DNA of 64,000 nucleotides from Clostridia bacterium (GTDB lineage Bacteria; Bacillota; Clostridia; Oscillospirales; Acutalibacteraceae): positions 1 to 64,000 of the forward strand of contig JAFRUO010000008.1 in assembly GCA_017438845.1 (NCBI GenBank), read 5' to 3'. Under the pieces are notes generated by a model that ran no database searches, was not told where the DNA came from, and was given only the letters and a program-made list of their open reading frames with translations. How positions within the stretch are numbered: the stretch's first letter is position 1; each line of letters opens with the position of its first letter. Position numbers and translations under genes: made by a program. Below, one piece after another: positions 17,525-26,481 of the stretch.

Positions 17525-17620
17525 CTTGATTTCATCTTTAAGCTTCATTGCCTCCGACACCGAAAGCGCCGTTAAAAGAAACGAAACAAGCGCTATTGCG
17601 AGTTTAATAAATCTTTTCAT
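17519..17620 (-). CDS. 33-residue membrane-anchored or exported peptide
   Basis: A very short gene at the end of the alaS operon. It reads MKRFIKLAIALVSFLLTALS for its first 20 residues, then a short charged tail with two Lys at the end: a signal-anchor helix plus a polar stub. GGAGG lies 7 bases before the ATG, and the ATG overlaps the rnmV stop (ATGA), which is strong support for translation. No family was recognised. It may be a small membrane protein that modulates a partner. Confidence 0.6.
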   Translation of the reverse strand: MKRFIKLAIALVSFLLTALSVSEAMKLKDEIKK

Positions 17621-18222
17621 ATTGCTTCCTCCGATATTTCGCTTACCGCCCTTTTGTAGTCGTCAAAGCTTAAATAGGCGTTAATAATTTTCAACATACT
17701 GTTGGCGCTTGTCTTTTCGGGCAAACCGAGCGCCTTTAAAAGCAGAGTTCTTTTTGACAGAGAGTCCGGCTTTCCGCAGATACCGTCCTCAAACAAATCG
17801 GTTTTCGTGACGAGGCGTCTGTCTTTTTTTTCGTCGGGCGTGCTTCGGGAGGTGATGCCTGCTTTTTTCAGCGCTTCGACAATAACCTCAACGCTTACGC
17901 CCTCAACCCCGAGCTTGCCCTCCCGTGAGGGCTCGGCTTTTCGCTTTTCTTTTCCGAAAATGTCGGGAATATAAACGTGCGTCACCTGTTCGGGCGGTAC
18001 TATACCGCTTAAAAAGGAACGGATTACGAAGCCTGCCGAGTCGCTGTCGGTAAGCACGATAACGCCTTTCTTTTCTGCAAGCCGCCTTATAAAAGCCTGC
18101 TTTTCGCGGTCCTTGAAAATACCGAAGCCATCCGTAGCAATTATAACGGTATCAAGTATTGCTTCGAGCTTTATTTTGTCATATTTTCCTTCGACAATAA
18201 CTGCCTGGTTTATTTTAATCAT
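17617..18222 (-). CDS. rnmV: ribonuclease M5
   Basis: A 201-residue protein with an N-terminal TOPRIM domain: AVIVEGKYDKIKL, IATDGFGIF and VLTDSDSAGFVIR (acidic D-x-D) match RNase M5. It trims the 5S rRNA precursor. The C-terminal half (DUF4093-type) contains GVEGVSVEVIVEALKKAGI. It overlaps holA by 4 bases and the small membrane-peptide gene by 3, so it is translationally coupled on both sides. Confidence 0.93.
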   Translation of the reverse strand: MIKINQAVIVEGKYDKIKLEAILDTVIIATDGFGIFKDREKQAFIRRLAEKKGVIVLTDSDSAGFVIRSFLSGIVPPEQVTHVYIPDIFGKEKRKAEPSREGKLGVEGVSVEVIVEALKKAGITSRSTPDEKKDRRLVTKTDLFEDGICGKPDSLSKRTLLLKALGLPEKTSANSMLKIINAYLSFDDYKRAVSEISEEAI

Positions 18223-19259
18223 TTTACTTCCCTGTATAGCTCAACAATCAGCTTTTCAAGTATGATTTTCGGGTCTGAGCCGTAGCCTTTAATGCTCATA
18301 TCAGCCTCGTTTAAAAGCTCAATGCAGTGTGAAAGGCGGTCTAAGGAAACTTTTGCCGCGTCTCTTTTTGCATAGTTTAAACGGAAGGCTCTGTTTTTGT
18401 AGGAATAAGAATCCTTAAAAGCGTCGAAGCTTTTGCCCTCGGCAAGACAGAGCTTAACCCGATACATATCAATAAAATTTGAGCACAGCGCGCCTAAAAT
18501 CATTTCGGGACGCTCCTTGTTTTCAAACAGAACGGAAAGAATCGAGAGAGCTTTTTCAATATTGCCGCTGATTATTCCCTTTGAAAGGTCAAACACGTTT
18601 GCTTCAAGGCTTTTAGTGCATACGTCGTCAATATCCTCTTTGGTAATTACCTTGTCAGAGGAGTAGTCCGCAAGCTTTTCCACCTCGTTTAAAAGCAGGT
18701 TAAGGTCGCTTCCGACCGTTTCAACCAAATAAGCCGCTACAGCTCTGTCGATGTTACAGCCTCTTTTTGCAAGCCCGCCCGTAACGGTTTTTATCAGTGA
18801 GGAACTGTCCATTTTGTCAAGGCAGAGGCAGGCTCCGTATTTTTCGAAAAGCTTGATTACGTTTTTCCACTTTGCGTTTTTTCCGGTTCCGACGTCGTCC
18901 GTGTCCTGCCAGAAAACCGCAACCGTAGTTTCGGGCATTTCGGCAAGCCACTTTTCAAAGACCTTTTGGTCAGCCGAATAAAACGAGTCAAGCGGCATAT
19001 TTTTCATAAACGTACAGCAGTGCTCGGAAAACACGGGCAGAGTGTCGGTGCTTTCAATCAGGGCTTCAAGGCTTACGTTGTCCTCTGCGTCGAATTTACG
19101 CAGGTTAAAGCCCTCCATATCGGGGCTAACGCATTTTTTGACGATGAGATTGGCGTAGTGCTGCTTTAAAAAAGCTTCGGTGCCGTATATGAGATATGAC
19201 GAAAAAAACTTACCGTCTTTGAGCTGAGCCTTCAGGGAAGCTTCCGTTATTTGCGGCAT
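18219..19259 (-). CDS. holA: DNA polymerase III subunit delta
   Basis: A protein of 346 residues with the AAA+-like fold of the clamp-loader delta subunit. Typical segments are the N-terminal YLIYGTEAFLKQHY, VAVFWQDTDD and the C-terminal RLSHCIELLNEADMSIKGYGSDPKIILEKLIVEL stretch (about 310-343). It opens the beta sliding clamp during replisome loading. The open frame extends into comEC, but AGGAGG is 9 bases before the ATG at 19259 and the upstream residues look like out-of-frame comEC. comEC-holA is a common order; rpsT, often next, is absent and rnmV follows. Confidence 0.92.
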   Translation of the reverse strand: MPQITEASLKAQLKDGKFFSSYLIYGTEAFLKQHYANLIVKKCVSPDMEGFNLRKFDAEDNVSLEALIESTDTLPVFSEHCCTFMKNMPLDSFYSADQKVFEKWLAEMPETTVAVFWQDTDDVGTGKNAKWKNVIKLFEKYGACLCLDKMDSSSLIKTVTGGLAKRGCNIDRAVAAYLVETVGSDLNLLLNEVEKLADYSSDKVITKEDIDDVCTKSLEANVFDLSKGIISGNIEKALSILSVLFENKERPEMILGALCSNFIDMYRVKLCLAEGKSFDAFKDSYSYKNRAFRLNYAKRDAAKVSLDRLSHCIELLNEADMSIKGYGSDPKIILEKLIVELYREVK

Positions 19260-19284
19260 AAAACCAACCTCCTTTTTTGATTTA

Positions 19285-21369
19285 TCAGAGTGAGATTTCC
19301 TTTTTCTCTTGTGAAGGAAGAAGCACGCAGTCTGCCTGCACATCAGGCGCTGTGCCGTCAAGGCATATCAAAGCAAGCCTTCCTTCATAACTTATTGTAA
19401 CATAATTTTGCTCACAGGTCAGCATAAAATTATCATTTTTTATTACACATTTTCCGCTTTCTGTTTTTACGGCGTTGAAATCGGGCGAGAAGCCTTTGGG
19501 GAAATCCGTATCCTCAGTCATAACGTTTTTACATTTAAAGGCGTTTACAATTGGATTTGAAATTAATGCCGAGGACGGCTTACCGCTGTAAATAAAATAG
19601 TCGACCTTTGTTATGGGAACTTCTTCGGCAACCGACCTCAGACCCCTTGCGTCAGCGCCGCTTAATGCGCTGTCAATAATAATACTGTCGCTTCGATAGG
19701 TGACAATTATTCCTGCGCCGCCGCTGCACGGCGAAAGGTAAACGGTCGGACTGAAATAGTCTTTAACAAAGCCGTAAGCGTTAACTGCAATAAAAGCGCA
19801 AGCCAGCACGGACGATACCGCAATAATTTTTTTCCTGTCCTTTACCTTTAATAAAAGCATAAACGCAATTATTACGGCTCCTGCAATTACGATTGCCTTT
19901 GACGCTGTGCCCGAAACACTGACAAGCGTAACGGGAAGCTCTGACAGATATTCCGCTATGCTTAAAACGAGCTTGGAAATAAAGCCGGCAAATGTCATAA
20001 GCACTCTGCCGGGAACGCTTATGCCGATACACATCAAAAGCGCCGCAATTCCGCCTGCCTGCATCAGTAATGAGCCGAGCGACACAAGCACAAGGTTGGA
20101 AATAATTGTAATAACGCTTACCTCTCCGAAGACATAAACGAACACGGGCGCAGTAGCAACGGCGGCTGTCACGGAAATAAGCACGGAATCGCAAACAGCC
20201 CTTGCCAAAAATGCGAACAGCTTGGCAGGCAGCTCCGAAAGCTCGCTTCCGAACAACAGCCTCGGCAAATAGATTCGGTAAACGCCCTCGGTTATTTTTT
20301 TGTTAAAATCGTCAAGCCTCTGCGAGCAGCAAACGATACCCACTGTTGACAAAAGACTCAGCCACAGACTTACGCTCAGGGCGCTGTACGGGTTGAAAAC
20401 CAGCATAATAAACAGTGCGAAGCCCATTGAATTATACGGGTCGGGCTCCCTTAAAACAAAGTCGGAAAGGCGAAGGACTATCATCATAAATCCTGCTCTG
20501 ACCACGGGAGGGTTAGCGCCTGTAAGCAAAATAAAAACCAGGCAAAAAGCTATCGAGCCTACGGAAGCCTTTTTGCGGCTTTTTAAAAGTTTGCGGAACA
20601 CTGCAAAAACAAGCTCCGACCAGACGCCTATGTGCAAGCCCGAAACCGCAAACAGGTGCATTACGCCGCACGCTTTGAATTCGTTTGTAATCTTTTCGCT
20701 CATAACGGATTTTTCGCCGAGTATAAGTCCGCAAATAACCGAGCCGCTGTCACGTTCGGTGACTGACATAATGCTCTGTATCATTCTCAGCTTAAACAAA
20801 AGCAGCCTTTGGGAAAACGAGCTGTCGGCGTGCTTTCTGATTGCGTAATTTGCTTTACTCCTTAAAGAGCCCTTAAGGCTGATCCCCTGCGAAAGGTAAT
20901 AGTTTTCAAACGCACTGTCACCCGAAACTGCCTCGTTTAAGGTAATGTTTAGGGCAATTATATCCGTCGGTTCAATTTCAATCGGAATACTGCTTGTCAC
21001 CCTCATATCAAGGCGCATACTTTCGCCGTTGACCGAGTATATGCGAAGCGGCAGAATTCTTCCGTAGCCGGTGTCATAGGGCAGGGCGTAGAGCACTGCC
21101 GTAACATGAGCCTGCTTGCCTGCCGTTTTACTGATATTCTCAAGCCTTGTTGTTTCGTTTATCAGAAACGAGCACAGAACGAGGGAGAGCGCAAGAAGCA
21201 CGGTCGGAAGGTTAACGATGCGTCTTAATCTTTTTATAAGTACAGATAAAGCCAAGGCGATAAGCGAAGCCGAAAATGCTATGCCTATCGCCCTGACGCT
21301 TCTTAATTTAAAGAGCAAAAACAGTACTGCCAAAGCTGAACAGCCGGCGTAAGCGAATGCTCTTTTCAT
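19285..21369 (-). CDS. comEC: ComEC/Rec2 family DNA uptake channel
   Basis: A 694-residue membrane protein. Residues about 1-200 form the N-terminal DUF4131/OB-like region, about 210-500 the Competence channel domain with many helices (VCGLILGEKSVMSEKI, FAVSGLHIGVW, TGANPPVVRAG), and the last 150 residues correspond to the metallo-beta-lactamase-like domain. That last domain lacks the HxHxDH zinc motif and looks shortened, so nuclease activity is unlikely. ComEC normally carries single-stranded DNA into the cell. comEA is not adjacent. It begins 2 bases after hinT. Confidence 0.88.
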   Translation of the reverse strand: MKRAFAYAGCSALAVLFLLFKLRSVRAIGIAFSASLIALALSVLIKRLRRIVNLPTVLLALSLVLCSFLINETTRLENISKTAGKQAHVTAVLYALPYDTGYGRILPLRIYSVNGESMRLDMRVTSSIPIEIEPTDIIALNITLNEAVSGDSAFENYYLSQGISLKGSLRSKANYAIRKHADSSFSQRLLLFKLRMIQSIMSVTERDSGSVICGLILGEKSVMSEKITNEFKACGVMHLFAVSGLHIGVWSELVFAVFRKLLKSRKKASVGSIAFCLVFILLTGANPPVVRAGFMMIVLRLSDFVLREPDPYNSMGFALFIMLVFNPYSALSVSLWLSLLSTVGIVCCSQRLDDFNKKITEGVYRIYLPRLLFGSELSELPAKLFAFLARAVCDSVLISVTAAVATAPVFVYVFGEVSVITIISNLVLVSLGSLLMQAGGIAALLMCIGISVPGRVLMTFAGFISKLVLSIAEYLSELPVTLVSVSGTASKAIVIAGAVIIAFMLLLKVKDRKKIIAVSSVLACAFIAVNAYGFVKDYFSPTVYLSPCSGGAGIIVTYRSDSIIIDSALSGADARGLRSVAEEVPITKVDYFIYSGKPSSALISNPIVNAFKCKNVMTEDTDFPKGFSPDFNAVKTESGKCVIKNDNFMLTCEQNYVTISYEGRLALICLDGTAPDVQADCVLLPSQEKKEISL

Positions 21370-21371
21370 AA

Positions 21372-21707
21372 TTAAACGAGTCTTTCACCGAGGTTTGCAC
21401 CGCTTAAAATATGGAAATGCAGATGCATAACCGTCTGACCTGCGCCTTCGCCGCAGTTGTTGATAATTCTGTAGTCGCTGACTCCGAGAAGCTTTGCAAT
21501 CTCGGGGATTTTTTTGAAAATGTACGCGACAACCGCCGAATTCTCATCGGTTATTTCGTTCGCACAGGCGATGTGAAGCTTGGGAACGACCAGCGCATGA
21601 ACCTCTGCCTGAGGGTTAATGTCCTTAAAGCAGAGAATTTTGTCATCCTCGTAAACCTTGGTGCAGGGTATATCTCCTGCAATTATTTTACAAAACAGGC
21701 AATCCAT
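21372..21707 (-). CDS. HIT family nucleotide hydrolase
   Basis: A 111-residue histidine-triad protein of the HINT branch, with CIFCKII-like CLFCKIIAGDIP at the start and the triad HLHFHILSG at the end. Such proteins cleave adenosine phosphoramidates and aminoacyl-AMP, which fits its place directly after alaS (10 bases). It is only 2 bases before comEC in the same operon. Confidence 0.93.
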   Translation of the reverse strand: MDCLFCKIIAGDIPCTKVYEDDKILCFKDINPQAEVHALVVPKLHIACANEITDENSAVVAYIFKKIPEIAKLLGVSDYRIINNCGEGAGQTVMHLHFHILSGANLGERLV

Positions 21708-21717
21708 AATCTACTCC

Positions 21718-24348
21718 TTATTTTATAAATGATTTAACTATTTCGTCAGCCTTCATAACTGCGTCGTCAACCTTGGTGATGTCCTTGCCGCCCGCCATTG
21801 CGAGGTCGGGCTTTCCGCCGCCGTTTCCGCCGGCAATCTTTGCAACTTCTCTTACAACGTCACCGGCCTTTACGCCGCGTTCAATTGCTTGCTTTGCACA
21901 AGCGCATACAAACGAAGCCGTGCCCTTTTCGGAGTTGACAGCCGCAAGCACGACAACACGGTTGTCCTTTTCGTCACGGATTGTTTGTGCAAGAGAGCGT
22001 AAATCAACGGAGCTGTCAAGATCTCCGTTTGCAACAAGCTCAAGTCCGTCAAGCTCAATTACATCGAACTGCTTTGCCTTCTGCGAGTTGATTTCCGAGT
22101 TAAGACGGGCGATCTCTCTGTCCTTTTCCTTTAACTCTGCGGTAACCGCCGCAGCCTTACCGACAAGGTCGCTGACATTTGAAAGCTTAAGAGCCGAAGC
22201 GGCTTCACGGAGCTTTACTTCAAGTGAGTTAAGGTAGCTGAGCGTGTTGAAGCCCGTAACGGCGGTAATCCTGCGGACGCCCGAGGCAACGGACGACTCG
22301 GAAACAATCTTGAACAGTCCGAGCATACCCGTGTTTTCGGCATGTGTGCCCCCGCAAAGCTCGGTTGAAAAATCACCTGCTTTTACGACTCTGACCATAT
22401 CGCCGTACTTTTCTCCGAACAGCGCCATTGCGCCGAGCTTCTTTGCTTCTTCAATCGGCATTTCCTTGGTTTCAACGTCGACTGCATTGAGGATTATTTC
22501 GTTTACTCTGTCCTCGACAGCCTTAAGCTCGTCCTCGGTTAAAGCCGAAAAATGTGTAAAGTCAAAACGTACCTCATCGGGGTTTACAAGCTGACCTGCC
22601 TGCTCAACGTGCGTGCCGAGAACTTCTCTCAACGCCGCTTGAAGCAGGTGAGCCGCAGTGTGGTTTCTCTTGGTTGCGTTTCTGCGGTCTGCGTCAACCG
22701 CAGCCGAAACCTTATCGCCGACCTTTAATGATTCTCCGGTTTTTAAAATACCGTGATGAAGAACTACTCCCTCGTGAGTCTTTGTGGTGTTTTCAACCTC
22801 AAAGCTGAAGCCGTTGCCGCTGATTATACCCGTGTCTCCTGCCTGACCGCCCGACTCCGCATAGAAGGGGGTGGTGTCAAGCACAACGGAAATATTTTCA
22901 TCGGCGCAAGCATACTGCTTCGACTCTCCGCCCGAGATAATTGCCTTGATAACCGCTTCGCCCGAAAGGGAGGTGTAGCCCGTAAATTCGGTTTTGTCGA
23001 TTCCTTTGGTTGCGTCGGCAGAGCCTTCCCATGCCTCTGCGCCTGCGCCCTTGTGAGCGGCTCTTGCACGTGTTTTCTGCTCAAGCACAAGCTCCTTAAA
23101 TCTTTCCTCGTCAACCTTTAAGCCCTTTTCCTCAAGCAGCTCCTTTGTAAGGTCAAGCGGGAAGCCGTATGTGTCCGAAAGCTTGAAGGCGTCATCTCCG
23201 CTGAGAGTATCGCCGTCAAGTGACGAAATCATCTGATTAAAAATCATAAGACCCGAGTCGATTGTCTTTGCGAAGCTTTCCTCCTCGGCTTTGATAACGT
23301 TGATAATAAAATCTCTCTTTTCAACAAGGGCAGGATATGCCGACTTGTTTTCGTTGATAACCGTGTCGGCAACCTCCGAGAGGAAGGTGCCCTCAATACC
23401 TAAGAGCCTTCCGTGTCTTGCGGCACGGCGAAGAAGCCGCCTCAAAACATAGCCTCTGCCTTCGTTTGAAGGCATAACGCCGTCACCTATCATCATTGTG
23501 GTGCTTCTGATATGGTCGGTTATAACTCTGAGCGAAACGTCATGCTCTGCGTTTTCGTGGTAGTTGATGCCGGCGATTTTCATAATGTGCTTCATTATGT
23601 TCTGCACCGTGTCAACCTCAAAGAGGTTGTCCACGTCCTGACAGATACAGGCAAGCCTTTCAAGACCCATACCCGTGTCGATATTCGGGTGGTCAAGGCG
23701 GGTATAATTGTTATTGCCGTCGTTTTCAAACTGAGTGAAAACAAGGTTCCAGAACTCAATGTACCTGTCGCATTCACAGCCTACCTTACAGTCGGGCTTG
23801 CCGCAGCCGTATTTTTCGCCGCGGTCATAATAGATCTCCGAGCACGGACCGCAGGGTCCCGCACCGTGCTCCCAGAAGTTGTCCTCTTTGCCGAAGCGTA
23901 CCATATGGTCGGGCTTAACTCCGATTTTCTTCGTCCAGATGTCATATGCCTCGTCATCGTCCGTATACACGCTTATGTAAAGACGCTCGGGGTCCATCTT
24001 GATAACCTCCGTGCAGAACTCCCACGCCCACGGAATGACCTCGTTTTTAAAGTAATCCCCGAAAGAGAAATTACCGAGCATTTCAAAGTAGGTGCCGTGT
24101 CTTGCGGTTTTTCCCACGTTTTCAATGTCGGGTGTACGTATGCACTTCTGGCAGGTGGTAACCCTTTTTCTCGGGGGAGTAATCTCACCGGTGAAATATT
24201 TCTTCATCGGAGCCATACCCGAATTAATCAGCAGAAGGCTCTTGTCATTGTTGGGAATCAGCGAAAAGCTTTCAAGCCTTAAGTGACCCTTACTCTCAAA
24301 AAATTCGAGGTATTTTTCTCTTAATTCGTTAAGTGATGTCCATTCCAT
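21718..24348 (-). CDS. alaS: alanine-tRNA ligase
   Basis: An 876-residue class II aminoacyl-tRNA synthetase of full length. Seen: motif 1 region FLESKGH-like start, TCQKCIRTPDIENVGKTARH, the CxC-type Cys cluster CGKPDCKVGCECD, the editing domain HTAAHLLQAALREVLGTHVEQ, CGGTHAENTG with a metal ligand, and the C-terminal C-Ala domain with GGGGGKPDLAMAGG-like sequence (here GGNGGGKPDLAMAGG). It charges tRNA-Ala and deacylates Ser- and Gly-tRNA-Ala. It heads the operon alaS-hinT-comEC-holA-rnmV. No T-box leader fits in the short upstream region. Confidence 0.98.
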   Translation of the reverse strand: MEWTSLNELREKYLEFFESKGHLRLESFSLIPNNDKSLLLINSGMAPMKKYFTGEITPPRKRVTTCQKCIRTPDIENVGKTARHGTYFEMLGNFSFGDYFKNEVIPWAWEFCTEVIKMDPERLYISVYTDDDEAYDIWTKKIGVKPDHMVRFGKEDNFWEHGAGPCGPCSEIYYDRGEKYGCGKPDCKVGCECDRYIEFWNLVFTQFENDGNNNYTRLDHPNIDTGMGLERLACICQDVDNLFEVDTVQNIMKHIMKIAGINYHENAEHDVSLRVITDHIRSTTMMIGDGVMPSNEGRGYVLRRLLRRAARHGRLLGIEGTFLSEVADTVINENKSAYPALVEKRDFIINVIKAEEESFAKTIDSGLMIFNQMISSLDGDTLSGDDAFKLSDTYGFPLDLTKELLEEKGLKVDEERFKELVLEQKTRARAAHKGAGAEAWEGSADATKGIDKTEFTGYTSLSGEAVIKAIISGGESKQYACADENISVVLDTTPFYAESGGQAGDTGIISGNGFSFEVENTTKTHEGVVLHHGILKTGESLKVGDKVSAAVDADRRNATKRNHTAAHLLQAALREVLGTHVEQAGQLVNPDEVRFDFTHFSALTEDELKAVEDRVNEIILNAVDVETKEMPIEEAKKLGAMALFGEKYGDMVRVVKAGDFSTELCGGTHAENTGMLGLFKIVSESSVASGVRRITAVTGFNTLSYLNSLEVKLREAASALKLSNVSDLVGKAAAVTAELKEKDREIARLNSEINSQKAKQFDVIELDGLELVANGDLDSSVDLRSLAQTIRDEKDNRVVVLAAVNSEKGTASFVCACAKQAIERGVKAGDVVREVAKIAGGNGGGKPDLAMAGGKDITKVDDAVMKADEIVKSFIK

Positions 24349-24389
24349 ATTATATCTCCTTAAAGTAAATATACATAATAATCCAATTT

Positions 24390-24416
24390 AACTTTAAAAT
24401 TATATAATTTAAAGTT
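24390..24416. promoter_or_regulatory. AT-rich palindrome in the divergent alaS/kinase promoter region
   Basis: AACTTTAAA (24390-24398) and TTTAAAGTT (24408-24416) are perfect 9-base inverted arms around a 9-base TA-rich centre that resembles a -10 box for alaS. It may be an operator; being AT-rich it could also arise by chance. Confidence 0.35.
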
Positions 24417-24446
24417 ATAAATGTCAACACGGATAACACAAAATGC

Positions 24447-24475
24447 TTGTTTTATTTTGCGTTTTAATATATAAT
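24447..24475 (+). promoter_or_regulatory. promoter of the two-component system
   Basis: TTGTTT (24447-24452), 17 bases, TATAAT (24470-24475), then a GGGGG ribosome site before the kinase ATG. Confidence 0.6.
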
Positions 24476-24507
24476 AGCAATAAGTTGTATAAAAGGGGGA
24501 ATATCGG

Positions 24508-26481
24508 ATGTCGGGCAAGGCTGTTAAAAGCGTCAAGTTTCGTTCAAACTTGATGACAGTTGGCATTATTGCGGCGCTGCTCTGCTTTACTGTCTTTATT
24601 ACGCTTGTAGGCAATCTGAGCTTTTCCTCGTCGCTTCCGAGCCAGGACGGCACGACGTTCGACCTTGCGGGAATTGATTTTGACTCAGGCGAGAGCGTCC
24701 TGCTTGCAGGAAACTGGAACGAATATGCAGGAAAGTTTATTATTACCGATGAAATCGAAAACCCAAATGTTTCCGCCGTCGTTGATGTGCCGGGCTCGGT
24801 AAGCGACGCTTTAGTGACAGACGGCACGGCAAGCTATGAAGCAGCCTCCTATGAATGCAAAATTAAAAACCTTACCGCGGAGCAGCTTTTGACGCTGTAT
24901 ATTCCCAACATCTCCGGTGCCTACCGTGTTTTTGTAAACGGCATGCTTGTATCCTATAACGGCGAGCCTGACAAGGACGCCGACAAGGCGTGGTCGACCT
25001 CCACGCACAACGATTTGCCTTTCGTGATTGACGGTAACGGTGAGTTTACCGTTGTGGTTGAGCTCTCCTCAAAGAGCAATATGGGAATGTATATGCCCGT
25101 TAAGCTTGCTAACTATGAAGCGGTTCGCTCGGCGGATATTTTTTCGACGGCGCTCAGGTTTCTTACCTGCGGAATTGTTTTTTCCTGCGCTGTTATCTTT
25201 ATCATTCTTAAGTACATAGTGCACAAGGAGCTTTATTCGCTGTGGCTTCCCGTGCTGTCGTTTGTACTTTTGTACAGACTGTTTATGTCGGGAAGCGGCT
25301 ATGCCGTAATACAAAGCCTTATGTTTGACATAAGCTATGAAAAAATAGCGACGCTTACCTTTGTCTTGACCTTTGTTATTAAGCTCGTTTCTTTTATCTA
25401 TATCGCAAAGTGCGTAAAGCTGGACGTGCAGGATAATGTCTACGTTGCCTTCAGCGCAGTGTTCTTAGTGCTTGCGCTCGGGGTTAATCTCTTCCCCGAT
25501 TCTGTCTTTAATTCCTATTATTATCTTGTGCTTCAGTTTATTTCGGTTATAATCGATATCTATATTTTCAACCGTCTTTCAATTGAAATTTGCAAAAAGA
25601 CGGAGTACGCTCTGCTTTATTTACTGTCATATGTTTTTATCGTGGTCGGCGTGCTTGCGGATGTTTTGTACGAAAACGGGATTATTCACGCAAACCTTTC
25701 GTTCTTTATGCCGATGTGCTTTTTGCTGTTTGTGCTTTTCACGGCAATTATTCATGCGCTGCGTGTCAGAAAGCTGTTCGGTTATGCACTTCAGGCTCAG
25801 AAATTCCAGTCCGAGCTTGAACGGGCTAATTTTTCAATGATGCTTTCGCAGATTCAGCCGCATTTTATGTATAACGCGCTCAACACGATTAAGTCGCTTG
25901 TAAAGCGCGAGCCTGATAAAGCAGAAAAAGCGGTAATTGACTTTTCTATGTATTTGCGGGGAAATATGGACGCGCTTTCACAGGTTGACCCGATTCCCTT
26001 TAAAGAGGAGCTGGCTCATGTTAAGCATTATTGCAATATTGAGCAGCTGCGCTTCGGTGATAAGCTTGACATTTTCTATGAAATAGGTCCCGACGAGTTT
26101 TATGTTCCCGTTCTCAGCGTTCAGCCCATAGTTGAAAACGCAATTAAGCACGGTGTTACCAAAAAGGCTGAGGGAGGCTCTGTAACGATTATCACCGAGG
26201 AGGACAACGATAATTATTACCTTATCATTGAGGATGACGGCGTAGGCTTCGACGTTGAGAAGGCAATGAATATCAAGGACGATACACGAAGCCATGTCGG
26301 CATAAAAAGCATTAAGGAACGTTTCGAAAATATTATGTCGGCTAAGGTCACAATCGATAGTACGGTCAACAAGGGCAGCAAGGTCACTGTCACCCTGCCT
26401 AAGAATAAAAACTTCAAGACGCTTCAGGAAAGCATAGAGGCACAGAAAAAAACATCAGCATTGGAGGAGCTTAAAATATGA
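24508..26481 (+). CDS. 7TM sensor histidine kinase, LytS-like (His_kinase family)
   Basis: A 657-residue protein. After one N-terminal helix (about 15-37) comes an extracytoplasmic region of about 170 residues with a jelly-roll, ligand-binding look (7TMR-DISM type: LTLYIPNISGAYRVFVNG). Seven membrane helices follow (about 235-425). The kinase part has the phosphoacceptor MLSQIQPHFMYNALNTI (His452) and ATP-binding N and G boxes (QPIVENAIKHGV, LIIEDDGVGFD, GIKSIKER). It overlaps the response regulator gene by 4 bases. A carbohydrate or cell-wall ligand is plausible but not shown. Confidence 0.9.
   Translation: MSGKAVKSVKFRSNLMTVGIIAALLCFTVFITLVGNLSFSSSLPSQDGTTFDLAGIDFDSGESVLLAGNWNEYAGKFIITDEIENPNVSAVVDVPGSVSDALVTDGTASYEAASYECKIKNLTAEQLLTLYIPNISGAYRVFVNGMLVSYNGEPDKDADKAWSTSTHNDLPFVIDGNGEFTVVVELSSKSNMGMYMPVKLANYEAVRSADIFSTALRFLTCGIVFSCAVIFIILKYIVHKELYSLWLPVLSFVLLYRLFMSGSGYAVIQSLMFDISYEKIATLTFVLTFVIKLVSFIYIAKCVKLDVQDNVYVAFSAVFLVLALGVNLFPDSVFNSYYYLVLQFISVIIDIYIFNRLSIEICKKTEYALLYLLSYVFIVVGVLADVLYENGIIHANLSFFMPMCFLLFVLFTAIIHALRVRKLFGYALQAQKFQSELERANFSMMLSQIQPHFMYNALNTIKSLVKREPDKAEKAVIDFSMYLRGNMDALSQVDPIPFKEELAHVKHYCNIEQLRFGDKLDIFYEIGPDEFYVPVLSVQPIVENAIKHGVTKKAEGGSVTIITEEDNDNYYLIIEDDGVGFDVEKAMNIKDDTRSHVGIKSIKERFENIMSAKVTIDSTVNKGSKVTVTLPKNKNFKTLQESIEAQKKTSALEELKI

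Noticed and set aside
23512-24282. 256-residue open frame antisense to alaS
   Set aside because: It lies fully inside a clear alaS gene, has no ribosome site and its composition is that of a complement of a conserved gene.
24349-24507. T-box leader for alaS
   Set aside because: The divergent gap is too short and lacks the specifier stem and the TGGNACC motif.
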